The notes beneath the pieces are model-generated. The model made no database searches. It was not told the origin of the DNA and saw only the letters and a list, made by a program, of their open reading frames with translations. The position numbers and the translations under genes were made by a program. Shown here in pieces: positions 1 to 7,735 of a stretch of DNA of 64,000 bases (its first letter is position 1; every line of letters starts with the position of its first letter). Source of the stretch: Niastella populi (lineage in GTDB: Bacteria; Bacteroidota; Bacteroidia; Chitinophagales; Chitinophagaceae); NCBI RefSeq assembly GCF_002078015.1, contig NZ_LWBP01000002.1:62001-126000 (forward strand), in the 5' to 3' direction.

Positions 1-335
1 TTGCCGATCAGGCGCCCGCCAATCCTGAAAAAAGCTTTTGGCTTAACTTTTTTGGAAAACCTACCGCATTTGTAACCGGTCCCGAAACCGGGGCACGTGC
101 AGGCAATATCCCTGTTGTATTTGCCAATATTGAAAAACCGCGGCGCGGCTATTACAAGGTTGTGTTTACCCTGGCCGAAGAACAGCCCGGCTCCGTTGAG
201 CGGGGTGAACTTACCCTGCGTTATGCCCGTTACCTTGAGAATGTAATAAGACAACAACCTGATATGTGGCTGTGGAGCCACCGCCGCTGGAAACGGCCCT
301 GGAAAGAAGAATATAAAGCCCTCTGGATAGAGTGA
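1..335 (+). CDS. Lipid A biosynthesis acyltransferase, LpxL/HtrB family (3' part only)
   Basis: Only the last 110 codons are inside the window, read from base 3; the N-terminal half with the HxxxxD catalytic motif lies before it. What can be seen is the typical C-terminal part of lysophospholipid acyltransferases of lipid A synthesis: a TGPETGARAGNIPVVF-like segment, a YYKVVF strand, and near the end the family tail MWLWSHRRWK. Members are inner-membrane enzymes that add a secondary acyl chain to lipid A precursors. A strong intrinsic terminator follows 34 bases after the stop. The family is clear; the exact acyl donor cannot be told from the fragment. Confidence 0.85.
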   Translation, partial: ADQAPANPEKSFWLNFFGKPTAFVTGPETGARAGNIPVVFANIEKPRRGYYKVVFTLAEEQPGSVERGELTLRYARYLENVIRQQPDMWLWSHRRWKRPWKEEYKALWIE

Positions 336-368
336 TCGCTCACCGGGGAAGAACGATTTACCATATTG

Positions 369-402
369 AGCCCTGACGTATTCATTTCGTCAGGGCTTTT
401 TC
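369..402 (+). terminator. Intrinsic terminator after the acyltransferase
   Basis: A perfect 10-bp stem (369-378 with 388-397, arm agccctgacg) with a 9-base loop is followed by a T-rich tail. It closes the acyltransferase transcript. Confidence 0.85.
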
Positions 403-540
403 CTTTCAACAAGTAATTCACTGAATAGCAACCAACAGTATTATAACGGTATTTTAAAGGTGTTTTTCACGTTCGATTTGCCCGCCCAACACCTGCCCCA
501 ATGAAGGCCCTAATACTGAACGTTAATCGTCTTTATTAAA

Positions 541-924
541 TTAAAATGCTGCTACCCATCTGAAGCAGGTGTTTTCATAACCCGTTTTGATACACTGGGA
601 ACACCGGTAAAACTGGATACACAAAAAGAACTGATACTTTTTCGAATTGTTCAGGAAGTATTCAACAACATTATCAAACATGATGAAGCTACAGAACTCT
701 TAATCGAGATCAATTTTTTACCTGGGGTTGTAACAATAACTATAACGGACAATTGAAAGGGTTTTGATTTTACGTTGCAGGATATAAATGAAAATCCTAA
801 TTTTGGATTAGGGTTGCGGAATATGCATAGCCGGGCCCAATTAGTCGGTGCACAATTCAACCTTACCAGTATCCCCCGAATAGGAACTACAGTTATTCTT
901 TCCCTACCCTTTTCCTCACCATAA
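541..924 (+). pseudogene. Decayed histidine kinase (ATPase-domain remnant)
   Basis: Translating from about 541 gives a DesK/NarX-type HATPase_c domain: LFRIVQEVFNNIIKH (N box), then TDN-stop-KGFD where the G1 box DNGKGFD should be, then FGLGLRNMHSRAQL (G2 region), and an end in GTTVILSLPF. The stop at 754-756 is TGA exactly where a glycine codon GGA would fit, so one base change explains it. The dimerisation helix, phospho-accepting histidine and sensor part are absent: upstream codons hit several stops. The remnant ends 13 bases before the response regulator gene, its evident former partner. It is read as a pseudogene with both N-terminal loss and an internal nonsense codon. Confidence 0.8.
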
Positions 925-937
925 ACCCTTAACCATT

Positions 938-1612
938 ATGCTAAAGACCAATTCCAGCACTAATGCCAGCGTGGCAATTGTAGATGACCACATTCTGCTA
1001 CGCAATGGACTTGCCAATCTTATCCGGGGGCTAGAAACGTATGCCGTTCTATTCGAAGCCAACAACGGAAAAGATTTTATCAAACAATTACAACCCAGGC
1101 TCTTACCGGACATCGTATTGCTCGACATCAATATGCCGGAGATGGATGGTTATGAAACTGCCCTTTGGCTCAAACGTAATTATCCCGGTATCAAGATCCT
1201 GGCCTTATCTATGTACGACAATGAGAACTCGATCATTCGTATGATGAAGAACGGTGCAAAAGGTTATATCCTGAAAGACATTGATCCCATGGAGTTTCAC
1301 CGGGCGCTTGACTCACTGATGGGCAATGGATTCTATTATTCAGAACTTATTACCGGAAAACTGATCCATGCCGTTAGTAAAATGGATGAACCGGATAACA
1401 CGCCCAAACCACCAGGCCAACTTAAACCAAGCGAAACTGAATTCCTGAAACTTGTTTGCACTGAAATGACCTATAAGGAAATAGCGGAAAAAATGTTTCT
1501 TAGCGCCCGCACTATCGATGGTTATCGCGACGCCCTGTTTGAAAAACTGAATGTAAAAAGCAGGGTAGGCCTTGTACTGTACGCTATTAAGAATAACATT
1601 GTCAACGTGTAA
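938..1612 (+). CDS. NarL/FixJ-family response regulator
   Basis: Receiver domain at residues 10-130 with acidic pair D16-D17, phospho-acceptor D63 in LLDINMP, and the conserved lysine in GYILKD; LuxR-type helix-turn-helix at about 155-220 (LKPSETEFLKL, TYKEIAEKM, SARTIDGYRD, LNVKSR). The length of 224 residues is normal. Such proteins bind DNA as dimers after phosphorylation by a DesK/NarX-type kinase. Here the adjoining upstream kinase gene is broken, so the regulator is probably phosphorylated by another kinase, by acetyl phosphate, or acts unphosphorylated. Target genes cannot be inferred. Confidence 0.9.
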   Translation: MLKTNSSTNASVAIVDDHILLRNGLANLIRGLETYAVLFEANNGKDFIKQLQPRLLPDIVLLDINMPEMDGYETALWLKRNYPGIKILALSMYDNENSIIRMMKNGAKGYILKDIDPMEFHRALDSLMGNGFYYSELITGKLIHAVSKMDEPDNTPKPPGQLKPSETEFLKLVCTEMTYKEIAEKMFLSARTIDGYRDALFEKLNVKSRVGLVLYAIKNNIVNV

Positions 1613-1674
1613 CTATAACAGGAAGGCGAGGGAAATGAGCGAACAGATTATAGTGAGCGGCATTTTAAACTAAA

Positions 1675-1716
1675 AACCCTATAAGGTTTTAGCGTTAGCT
1701 TACACCTTATAGGGTT
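1675..1716. terminator. Bidirectional hairpin between convergent genes
   Basis: A 13-bp perfect inverted repeat (1675-1687 with 1704-1716, arm aaccctataaggt) lies between the response regulator and the convergent MBL/rhodanese gene. The run of A on the left serves as a U tail for the minus strand; the plus-strand tail is weaker. Confidence 0.7.
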
Positions 1717-1836
1717 CTTGATTTATAGCTTCTGAATAATGCTTTACGGCTTTCTGCCTTTCAACATTTATCAGTCAGGCATTTAATCAACCCGCTGATC
1801 GTTCGGATACCCACTTACCTTACCCTCACCATTCAC

Positions 1837-3243
1837 CTAATTCAACACACTGTTATCTTTTACGATCTCTATGCCTTCCTGAGTTCTGATAGCATTGAAG
1901 CCACCCAATACATTACGCAGGTTGTGAATACCCTGGCGTTTCATCAGCGAAGCTGCTATAACGCTTCGGTAACCGCTGCCGCAGTAGAGGTACAGGTTCT
2001 GATGCTCTTCGATATTGGCCATGGAACCGGGATCGGTAAGGTCGTTCAACGGAATGTTCACCGCGCCGCGCACATGGCCATCGCCAAACTCCGCTTCGCG
2101 CCGCACATCTACCGCTATCAGGTGATCGTCATAAGGCAGGTCCATCGCCAGTTCATCTACTTCAACGTCGATGATCAGGTCGATCTCTTCCCCGGCCTTT
2201 TGCCAGGCTGCTACCCCACCTTCGAGGTAACCATGTATTTGAGAAAATCCAACCCGCGCCAGGCGCACAATACTTTCTTTTTCCTGGCCTTCTTCGGTTA
2301 CCAGTATAATAGGTTGATCGAACGGTAATAAACTACCGGCCCATTCGGCAAAACGCCCTTCGAGACCGATACTTATTGAACCCGGAACAAATTGTTTTGT
2401 AAAATCGCCGGCCTTACGGGTATCGAGGATGATGGTATTTTCATCTTCCATCCATTTTTTGAATTCGGCCACGTTTAACGGTCTTAATGCTGTTTCCATT
2501 ATTTTTTCAAGGCTGTCGTAGCCTTCTTTATTGATCCTTGCATTGATAGGAAAATAGGAAGGAGCCGCCGGCAGATCGGTTGTAACCGCCTTTATGAACG
2601 CTTCCTTCGTTTGAGGCTGAAGGGCATAGTTGTTGGCCTTTTCTTCGCCTATGGTGCTTGAGGTGCCGGGTCCCAGGTTCTTACCGCAATTACTGCCGGG
2701 GCCGTGAGCCGGGTATACGATCACCTCATCGGGCAACGATGCTATTTTGTTATTCAACGAATCGTAGAGCATTGAAGCCAGTTCTTCCTTGCTCATTTCA
2801 CCGCTGCTAAGGTCGGGGCGGCCAACTTCCCCAACAAAAAGGGTATCGCCTGTAAATATCGCATGGGGCTTACCGGTTTCATCGCGAAGCAGGTAACAGG
2901 TACTTTCAACCGTATGGCCGGGTGTATGTATTACCTCAATAGAAGCCTTTCCCAGCGGGAACGTTTCACGATCCTTTGCCAGGTGAATGGGAAATTGGGT
3001 TTCGGTATCGGGTCCGTAAACGATGGGAGCGCCGGTAGCTTTTTGCAGATCGAGATGGCCGCTTACGAAGTCGGCGTGAAAATGGGTTTCGAAGATGTAT
3101 TTGATCGCAGCATTCCGTTCCCGGGCTAACTGTACATATTCATCAACGTCCCTGAGCGGGTCAACAATAGCCGCAACACCATCACTTTCAATGTAATAGG
3201 CGGCTTCGCTCAAGCAGCCGGTATACAATTGCTTTATAAACAT
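1837..3243 (-). CDS. MBL-fold persulfide dioxygenase-like protein with two rhodanese domains
   Basis: 468 residues. The N-terminal 230 form an ETHE1-type metallo-beta-lactamase fold with H54-x-H56-x-D58 and H63 (THFHADFVSGH), TPGHT, FTGDTLF and a late YPAHGPG histidine. Two rhodanese modules follow. The first (about 265-355) has DTRKAGDF but no catalytic cysteine: its loop reads VTEEGQ. The second (about 370-460) has the active loop CGSGYRS. Known members oxidise glutathione persulfide or move sulfane sulfur. Inference: sulfide/persulfide detoxification in the cytoplasm, with the first rhodanese structural. A TACTTTTG box lies 16 bp upstream and an ArsR-type gene precedes it on the same strand. 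Confidence 0.9.
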   Translation of the reverse strand: MFIKQLYTGCLSEAAYYIESDGVAAIVDPLRDVDEYVQLARERNAAIKYIFETHFHADFVSGHLDLQKATGAPIVYGPDTETQFPIHLAKDRETFPLGKASIEVIHTPGHTVESTCYLLRDETGKPHAIFTGDTLFVGEVGRPDLSSGEMSKEELASMLYDSLNNKIASLPDEVIVYPAHGPGSNCGKNLGPGTSSTIGEEKANNYALQPQTKEAFIKAVTTDLPAAPSYFPINARINKEGYDSLEKIMETALRPLNVAEFKKWMEDENTIILDTRKAGDFTKQFVPGSISIGLEGRFAEWAGSLLPFDQPIILVTEEGQEKESIVRLARVGFSQIHGYLEGGVAAWQKAGEEIDLIIDVEVDELAMDLPYDDHLIAVDVRREAEFGDGHVRGAVNIPLNDLTDPGSMANIEEHQNLYLYCGSGYRSVIAASLMKRQGIHNLRNVLGGFNAIRTQEGIEIVKDNSVLN

Positions 3244-3259
3244 GTAGTTCTATTTTAGG

Positions 3260-3267
3260 CAAAAGTA
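3260..3267 (-). promoter_or_regulatory. -7 box of the MBL/rhodanese gene
   Basis: TACTTTTG on the minus strand matches the Bacteroidota TAnnTTTG element and ends 16 bp before the ATG. It shows the gene can be transcribed separately from the upstream arsR-like gene. Confidence 0.55.
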
Positions 3268-3277
3268 CACCATAACA

Positions 3278-3312
3278 AGTTAACCCGTAGCCATAATGAC
3301 TACAGGTTAACT
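3278..3312. promoter_or_regulatory. Dyad upstream of the MBL/rhodanese promoter (candidate ArsR operator)
   Basis: The arms agttaacc (3278-3285) and ggttaact (3305-3312) pair perfectly. After one mismatch, gtag (3287-3290) pairs with ctac (3300-3303), around a 9-base centre. No U tract follows on the minus strand, so a terminator is less likely. The dyad lies just upstream of the TACTTTTG box, where a repressor would cover the -33 region. Confidence 0.45.
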
Positions 3313-3340
3313 GTTTACAAAATTTGTCGTCTCCGTCTTA

Positions 3341-3694
3341 TCAGATGTTTAGGTCGTCCACGCATTTCATGATGTGAGCAACACGCGAACTGTTAACGGA
3401 ATAGTAAATAAATTTACCATCACGGTCAGTTTTAACGATGCCTGCTCTACGTAAAATGGCGAGGTGTTGGGATGCAACGGATTGTTCTAACCGCAGACGA
3501 ACATATATTTCCGTCACGGTAAGACGCTTGTTCTCATCGATCAGTTTGACGATCTGTTGACGCAGCTTGTGGTTCAAGGCACGAAGTATCATCGCAGCCT
3601 TTTTCAGGTTCAGGAAGTCAACTTTTACCGATTCACCATCCCCACCATCTGCATTTAAGACCATGGAGTAATTGGTTGTTACGTTCATGTGCAC
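3341..3694 (-). CDS. ArsR-family winged-helix transcriptional regulator
   Basis: 117 residues. The core from about residue 30 is an ArsR/SmtB winged helix: ALNHKLRQQIVKLI, LTVTEIYVRLRLEQSVASQHLAILRRAG (recognition helix around SVASQHL), and the wing DGKFIYYSVN. There is no CxC or other clear metal site; a single cysteine sits in MKCVDD near the C-terminus. Regulators of this subtype in Bacteroidota often sit beside MBL/rhodanese genes. Here the next gene downstream is exactly that, behind a dyad. Inference: a sulfur- or redox-responsive repressor of the neighbour. M1 and M3 are both possible starts. Confidence 0.85.
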   Translation of the reverse strand: MHMNVTTNYSMVLNADGGDGESVKVDFLNLKKAAMILRALNHKLRQQIVKLIDENKRLTVTEIYVRLRLEQSVASQHLAILRRAGIVKTDRDGKFIYYSVNSSRVAHIMKCVDDLNI

Positions 3695-3735
3695 ATCAGA
3701 GCTTTTAAGATATTTAATAGGATAACGCTAAAAAT

Positions 3736-3743
3736 CAAATTTA
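3736..3743 (-). promoter_or_regulatory. -7 box upstream of the ArsR gene
   Basis: TAAATTTG on the minus strand, 41 bp before the longest start of the regulator. It matches TAnnTTTG. Confidence 0.45.
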
Positions 3744-3793
3744 CAAGAAAATTGATATGCTAGGGATGAAAGGAGGATAAAAGTTTCATTTGG

Positions 3794-4483
3794 TCATTTT
3801 TTGATATAAGTGTAAAATTCTTTTAGATAAACGGGTTCAGCATACGCCAAGTTGGCAAAATTCTGGCGTAAATGCAAGCTGGACGCCAGTTTAGCAAGGC
3901 TTTTAGCAATATTTATTTTTTCCTCTATAAATAGAACGTTAGGATACCTGCTTACATTTTTCCACTTCAAACTGCCATTTCCGAAGCATATGAGCGATCG
4001 GTTATTTAACGCTTCTTTAAAAGATAATTCGTCAAGTATCATCGCTTTAGGGGCAATGATCTCCTGCAGGTTCTCATCGTATACCGCAGTGAAAACTTCC
4101 ATCCGGCGCGCGTCTATCATTGGGCAAAAACACAGCGGGGCTTGCATATGCGAAGCTTTAAATAACCACTGTTCTATGGCTGCGCCTGCCATTACCTGTA
4201 ATGTACTAATTGTTATGAGTGGTATTTGTAAGGCAAAACATAAACCTTTTGCCGTTGCCATGCCCACACGTAAGCCTGTGTAGGAGCCTGGTCCGGCCGT
4301 TACGGCTACAGCCTGCAGTTGCTCCATGGTATAACCTTCTTTCTGTACTAACGTGTTGATAGCCATCTGTATCCATGCTGCATGGTCTTTCTGTGCATTG
4401 TTCTCTAACGTAGCAATTACACGCCCGTCTTTTGATAAACTTACTATGGCCTCATCGGTAGCGGTATCTATACTTAAAATCAT
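3794..4483 (-). CDS. tsaB: tRNA threonylcarbamoyladenosine biosynthesis protein TsaB
   Basis: 229 residues of the ASKHA-fold TsaB/YeaZ family. Visible hallmarks are the N-terminal MILSIDTATDEA strand, the KDHAAW segment, and the signature AVTAGPGSYTGLRVGMATAKGLCFAL, followed by the PLITISTLQ strand. TsaB has no catalytic metal site; it dimerises with TsaD and supports t6A formation at position 37 of ANN-decoding tRNAs. It stands alone here, with about 100 bp to arsR on one side and 255 bp of repeat-bearing spacer on the other. The length is normal for the family. Confidence 0.93.
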   Translation of the reverse strand: MILSIDTATDEAIVSLSKDGRVIATLENNAQKDHAAWIQMAINTLVQKEGYTMEQLQAVAVTAGPGSYTGLRVGMATAKGLCFALQIPLITISTLQVMAGAAIEQWLFKASHMQAPLCFCPMIDARRMEVFTAVYDENLQEIIAPKAMILDELSFKEALNNRSLICFGNGSLKWKNVSRYPNVLFIEEKINIAKSLAKLASSLHLRQNFANLAYAEPVYLKEFYTYIKK

Positions 4484-4691
4484 TTCTCTTGTTCTTATGT
4501 ACTTTGTTTTTGTTCCGGATCTTAACGAAGATTTCGTGAATCGGCAAATGCGCTTACTTCTAAACCACTAACTAAACACTGAACTCCGCATTTCTTTATT
4601 TACTTCTTCTATATAACCTGCAATAAAATACAGCCAGTCAATACTTTTCAGGTGTTTAACCTTATAATACCGGCCTTTTCAAAACGCCCTT

Positions 4692-4752
4692 GTCAACACG
4701 TTAACTTCAACCAGTCAACTCGTCAACTAGTAAACCCGTTAACTTATTAACA
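4692..4752. repeat. Octamer repeat tract (GTYAACNN)
   Basis: Near-regular 8-bp units gtcaacac, gttaactt, gtcaactc, gtcaacta, gtaaaccc, gttaactt, with a 6-base interruption at 708-713. The last units run into the 3' end of the 3HCDH-like gene: the stop codon at 4739-4741 lies inside a GTTAAC unit, and the final residues LIS come from repeat sequence. The remaining 4484-4691 spacer shows nothing else. Confidence 0.7.
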
Positions 4753-5380
4753 AACCACCAGCTTCCTGTATAAGCAACGGCGCGGGTGTATAACGTTTAT
4801 CTTCATTACTTAATTCAGTGAGCAGTTCATATATATGCGTCAGCCCTATTTTTGCGCTCCACTCGAATGGACCGTAAGGATAGCCGGTACCCAGTTTCAT
4901 TGCTATATCGATTTCTTCACGGGTGCTTACCTGCGCACCTAATGTGTAATAGGCTTCGTTTATGATAGTAGCCAATACTCTTGCTGTGATCATGCCCGCA
5001 ATATCAGGCACCACTACATAATTCCATTGCAGGCGGTTGAATATATCCTTCATACCAGTTTCGTCAACAGCAGCCGGCAACGCCACTTCCATCACTGTTC
5101 GTTGTAACATACCGGGCCATGCATTGATGCGGATAAAGCCGGCCCCTATCCTTTCAGTTGTTACACTAACGGCATTTACCATAACCGGCTTGGGCAATAA
5201 TTTTTTCAGGTGTTGTGTTCTTTCCACATCCGGTTCAAACAACAGATCTATATACACATCGGCTTCGGTAATTGTCAATGCCCGTACTGAGTCTACCCAA
5301 ACAAACGATATATCGTCGGGTTGTTTCCTTGCAAGCAGGTCATGTTTTAATACATCATCGGCTAAAATGGCCACTGTCAT
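4739..5380 (-). CDS. 3-hydroxyacyl-CoA dehydrogenase-like protein, reduced N-terminal domain
   Basis: The C-terminal ~100 residues match the 3HCDH helical domain: DIAGMITARVLATIINEAYY, then GTGYPYGPFEWSAKIGL. The N-terminal part has strand/helix character (MTVAILADD, LFEPDVE, PVMVNAVSVTT) but lacks the GxGxxG dinucleotide motif and is about 100 residues shorter than full enzymes such as the one at 50387-51229. The start used here (ATG at 5378-5380) is preferred. A longer frame from 5467 would only add translated heptamer repeats. Catalysis on its own is doubtful; it may be a divergent paralogue. Confidence is good for the domain, low for the function. Confidence 0.75.
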   Translation of the reverse strand: MTVAILADDVLKHDLLARKQPDDISFVWVDSVRALTITEADVYIDLLFEPDVERTQHLKKLLPKPVMVNAVSVTTERIGAGFIRINAWPGMLQRTVMEVALPAAVDETGMKDIFNRLQWNYVVVPDIAGMITARVLATIINEAYYTLGAQVSTREEIDIAMKLGTGYPYGPFEWSAKIGLTHIYELLTELSNEDKRYTPAPLLIQEAGGLLIS

Positions 5381-5395
5381 GGGTTTCCTGAATTT

Positions 5396-5460
5396 ACCCG
5401 CAAAGAAAACAATTAGTTCCCAGTTCCCGGTTTTTAGTTCATAGTTCCTGCATGTTGGGG
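5396..5460. repeat. Short heptamer-like tract in front of the 3HCDH-like gene
   Basis: On the minus strand the segment contains gaactat, gaactaa, ggaactg and ggaacta at about 7-bp steps, the same word family as the large tract at 14157-14284. Open in one frame, it would translate to a spurious RNYELKTGNWEL leader. Confidence 0.55.
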
Positions 5461-5537
5461 ATCCCAAAGTAAAAGCAGCAGCCTTCGACTTCTTTAAGCT
5501 AATTGGCGTATTGGTAAATTATCACATTGACCTCCCT

Positions 5538-5545
5538 TACCTTTG
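5538..5545 (+). promoter_or_regulatory. -7 box directly in front of ridA
   Basis: TACCTTTG ends 4 bp before the ATG at 5550. With initiation a few bases after the box, the transcript would be leaderless or nearly so. Confidence 0.5.
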
Positions 5546-5549
5546 ATGC

Positions 5550-5930
5550 ATGCAAAAAAACATCATCACAACCACCCAGGCGCCTGCTCCCATAGGTCCT
5601 TACAGCCAGGCTGTACAGGCCGGTAACATGTTATTCATTTCAGGCCAGGTACCCATTAACCCGGCTACCGGCACTGTTGAAGCCAAAGATGTGGCCGGTG
5701 AAACCGAACAGGTGATGAAGAACCTGAACGCGGTGTTAACTGAAGCAGGCTACGATTTCAGCCATGTTGTTAAAACCACTATTTTCCTGAGCGATATGTC
5801 GCTTTTCAATGCTGTAAATGAAGTGTATGGCAAGTACTTCACCGGTAATTTCCCCGCCCGGGAAACCGTTGCCGTGAAAGGACTGCCCAGAAATGTGAAC
5901 GTTGAAATAAGTATGATAGCAGCGAAATAA
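5550..5930 (+). CDS. ridA: RidA family reactive intermediate/imine deaminase
   Basis: 126 residues, the full family length. Hallmarks are APAPIGPYSQAVQAG near the N-terminus, LFISGQVP, the QVMKNLNAVL helix, and the C-terminal PARETVAVKGLPRNVNVEISMIA containing the arginine that binds the carboxylate of imine substrates. RidA trimers hydrolyse reactive 2-aminoacrylate and related enamines released by PLP enzymes. The PLP enzyme gene kbl lies convergently downstream. A second in-frame ATG lies only four bases upstream but out of frame; 5550 is the family-like start. Confidence 0.95.
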   Translation: MQKNIITTTQAPAPIGPYSQAVQAGNMLFISGQVPINPATGTVEAKDVAGETEQVMKNLNAVLTEAGYDFSHVVKTTIFLSDMSLFNAVNEVYGKYFTGNFPARETVAVKGLPRNVNVEISMIAAK

Positions 5931-6018
5931 ACGCTTAACGTAAAACGCTGGTCCCGCATAACCCGAACGGCCTGATGATCGGCAGGCATGCTACGCAGGG
6001 ACCGCCAGATAAAAAAAA

Positions 6019-6052
6019 TCCGGGAGGCGCCTTCACTGAGGCTCCTCCCGGA
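6019..6052. terminator. Bidirectional terminator between ridA and kbl
   Basis: A 9-bp stem tccgggagg/cctcccgga (6019-6027 with 6044-6052), with further inner pairing gcct/aggc. A run of eight A on the left gives a U tail for the minus strand; the plus-strand tail is short. Confidence 0.8.
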
Positions 6053-6132
6053 ATCAATTTACAGGTCATTTTCAATATATATCCGGCCGGCTCATAAGCT
6101 TGCCAACCTGTGCACCTGCCGGTACCTTCCTT

Positions 6133-6172
6133 GTCAACCTGTTAACAAGTCAACCTGTTAGCTAGTCAACTT
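6133..6172. repeat. Octamer repeat tract at the end of kbl
   Basis: Five exact 8-bp steps: gtcaacct, gttaacaa, gtcaacct, gttagcta, gtcaactt. The kbl stop (6158-6160) lies inside the fourth unit and the last codons of kbl (KLTS) are written in repeat sequence. Confidence 0.8.
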
Positions 6173-7366
6173 TTCCACACCCCCCAACACCCCCAGCTCC
6201 TTACCGATCTTTGCAAATGCGGCAATAGCCTTATCGAGGTGTTTTTGATCATGCGCTGCACTCAGCTGCACACGTATGCGGGCCTGCCCCTTGGCCACTA
6301 CAGGATAAAAGAAGCCGATTACATAAATACCTTCATCGAGCAGGCGGGCGGCAAAATTCTGGGCTATAACGGCGTCATACAGCATGATAGGCACTATAGG
6401 ATGATCGCCCGGTTTAATATCGAAGCCGGCTTCCGTCATTTTGCTGCGGAAATATTTGGTATTGTATTCAAGTTTATCGCGCAATTCGGTGGTTTCGCTC
6501 AGCAGGTCGAGCACGGCAATGGATGCCCCAACGATGCCGGGAGCCAGCGTATTGGAGAACAGATAGGGCCGTGAACGCTGGCGCAGCATTTCTATAACCT
6601 CTTTACGTCCGCTGGTAAAACCACCCGAAGCCCCACCCAGCGCCTTGCCGAGGGTACCGGTAATGATGTCGATCTTACCCATTACCCCCCTGTACTCATG
6701 CGTACCGCGGCCTGTTTTACCCAAAAAGCCGCTTGAATGGCTTTCATCGATCATGATGGCCGCATCATATTTCTCAGCCAGCGCAACTATAGCGTCGAGC
6801 TGGGCAATGGTGCCATCCATGCTGAAGGAGCCGTCGGTAACAATGATGCGGTTACGGGCCGGTTGCGCTTCTTTCAGCTTCTCTTCGAGGTCGGCCATAT
6901 TGTTATGCTTATAACGGAAGCGTTGCGCTTTACAAAGGCGAACGCCATCGATAATGGAAGCATGGTTCAATTCATCGGAAATAATGGCGTCCTGTTCATT
7001 ATACAAAGGCTCAAACACGCCCCCATTGGCGTCAAAAGCAGCCACGTAAAGAATAGTGTCTTCAGTACCCAAAAAGGCGGATATCTTTTCTTCCAGTTCT
7101 TTATGAATATCCTGTGTACCGCATATGAAACGTACACTGCTCATACCATAACCCCGCAGATCAACGTATTTTTTAGCAGCATCCACTACCTGGGGATGTG
7201 ACGACAGACCAAGGTAATTATTGGCGCAAAAGTTTAGCACCGTTTTGCCATTCACCGTAATTTCAGCGCCCTGCGGCGACTCAATAATGCGTTCTGTTTT
7301 GTATAAACCGGCAGCTTTTATCTCATCCAGCTCAACGGCCAGACGTTTTACTAATTTTTCGTTCAT
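6158..7366 (-). CDS. kbl: Glycine C-acetyltransferase (2-amino-3-ketobutyrate CoA ligase)
   Basis: 402 residues from the ATG at 7364-7366 ([13 protein letters not shown]), close to the usual 398. It is an alpha-oxoamine synthase of PLP fold type [52 protein letters not shown], and the PLP lysine in [13 protein letters not shown]. It cleaves 2-amino-3-oxobutyrate with CoA to glycine and acetyl-CoA in threonine breakdown. No threonine dehydrogenase gene is next to it. A longer frame reaches 7522 but its extra residues translate the octamer tract and promoter. A TACATTTG box lies 25 bp upstream of the chosen start. Confidence 0.93.
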   Translation of the reverse strand: MNEKLVKRLAVELDEIKAAGLYKTERIIESPQGAEITVNGKTVLNFCANNYLGLSSHPQVVDAAKKYVDLRGYGMSSVRFICGTQDIHKELEEKISAFLGTEDTILYVAAFDANGGVFEPLYNEQDAIISDELNHASIIDGVRLCKAQRFRYKHNNMADLEEKLKEAQPARNRIIVTDGSFSMDGTIAQLDAIVALAEKYDAAIMIDESHSSGFLGKTGRGTHEYRGVMGKIDIITGTLGKALGGASGGFTSGRKEVIEMLRQRSRPYLFSNTLAPGIVGASIAVLDLLSETTELRDKLEYNTKYFRSKMTEAGFDIKPGDHPIVPIMLYDAVIAQNFAARLLDEGIYVIGFFYPVVAKGQARIRVQLSAAHDQKHLDKAIAAFAKIGKELGVLGGVEKLTS

Positions 7367-7391
7367 GGAGCATGTAGTTTTTGTAATGCCA

Positions 7392-7399
7392 CAAATGTA
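7392..7399 (-). promoter_or_regulatory. -7 box of kbl
   Basis: TACATTTG on the minus strand, 25 bp before the kbl ATG. It matches TAnnTTTG and argues against the longer N-terminus. Confidence 0.55.
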
Positions 7400-7413
7400 A
7401 TAATAGTCAATGT

Positions 7414-7445
7414 GATAATTCGATAATGAGATAATCCGATAATGG
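7414..7445. repeat. Octamer repeat tract (GATAATNN) upstream of kbl
   Basis: Four consecutive 8-bp units gataattc, gataatga, gataatcc, gataatgg just upstream of the kbl promoter box. Apart from this, the promoter and the dyad at 7649-7663, the 370-bp spacer 7367-7735 shows nothing recognisable. Confidence 0.75.
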
Positions 7446-7648
7446 AATACATGCGAAACGGCAACCGACGGGCGGGCGCAACCCGGTAACCGGAGAAAGC
7501 AGCCGGTCCTGTTTCCAGTCAATTTTCATCCGGTGTTTTTCCACCTCCATCCATGTTATTTTTCCCGCCGGCCTGTTCCCTGTTCTAACAGCAAGCACCT
7601 AACTAATTCATAAAGCATTAGTTATTTTCACATTTGATAAATGGCAAA

Positions 7649-7663
7649 TACCACTTTGTGGTA
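7649..7663. promoter_or_regulatory. Short perfect dyad upstream of the small exported protein gene
   Basis: TACCAC-TTT-GTGGTA, a perfect 6-bp inverted repeat with a 3-base centre, 73 bp before the ATG at 7736. It is possibly a protein binding site; there is no further support. Confidence 0.25.
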
Positions 7664-7735
7664 ATTCTAACTTTTTATTATAAAAACTGTAACAAAATCC
7701 CAATAACTTCGTCTTATAATACAAAATGACTCATT

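Noticed and set aside
6158-7522. Longer start of kbl at 7522
   Set aside because: The extra 52 residues translate the octamer tract and the TACATTTG promoter box; the family begins at the ATG at 7366.
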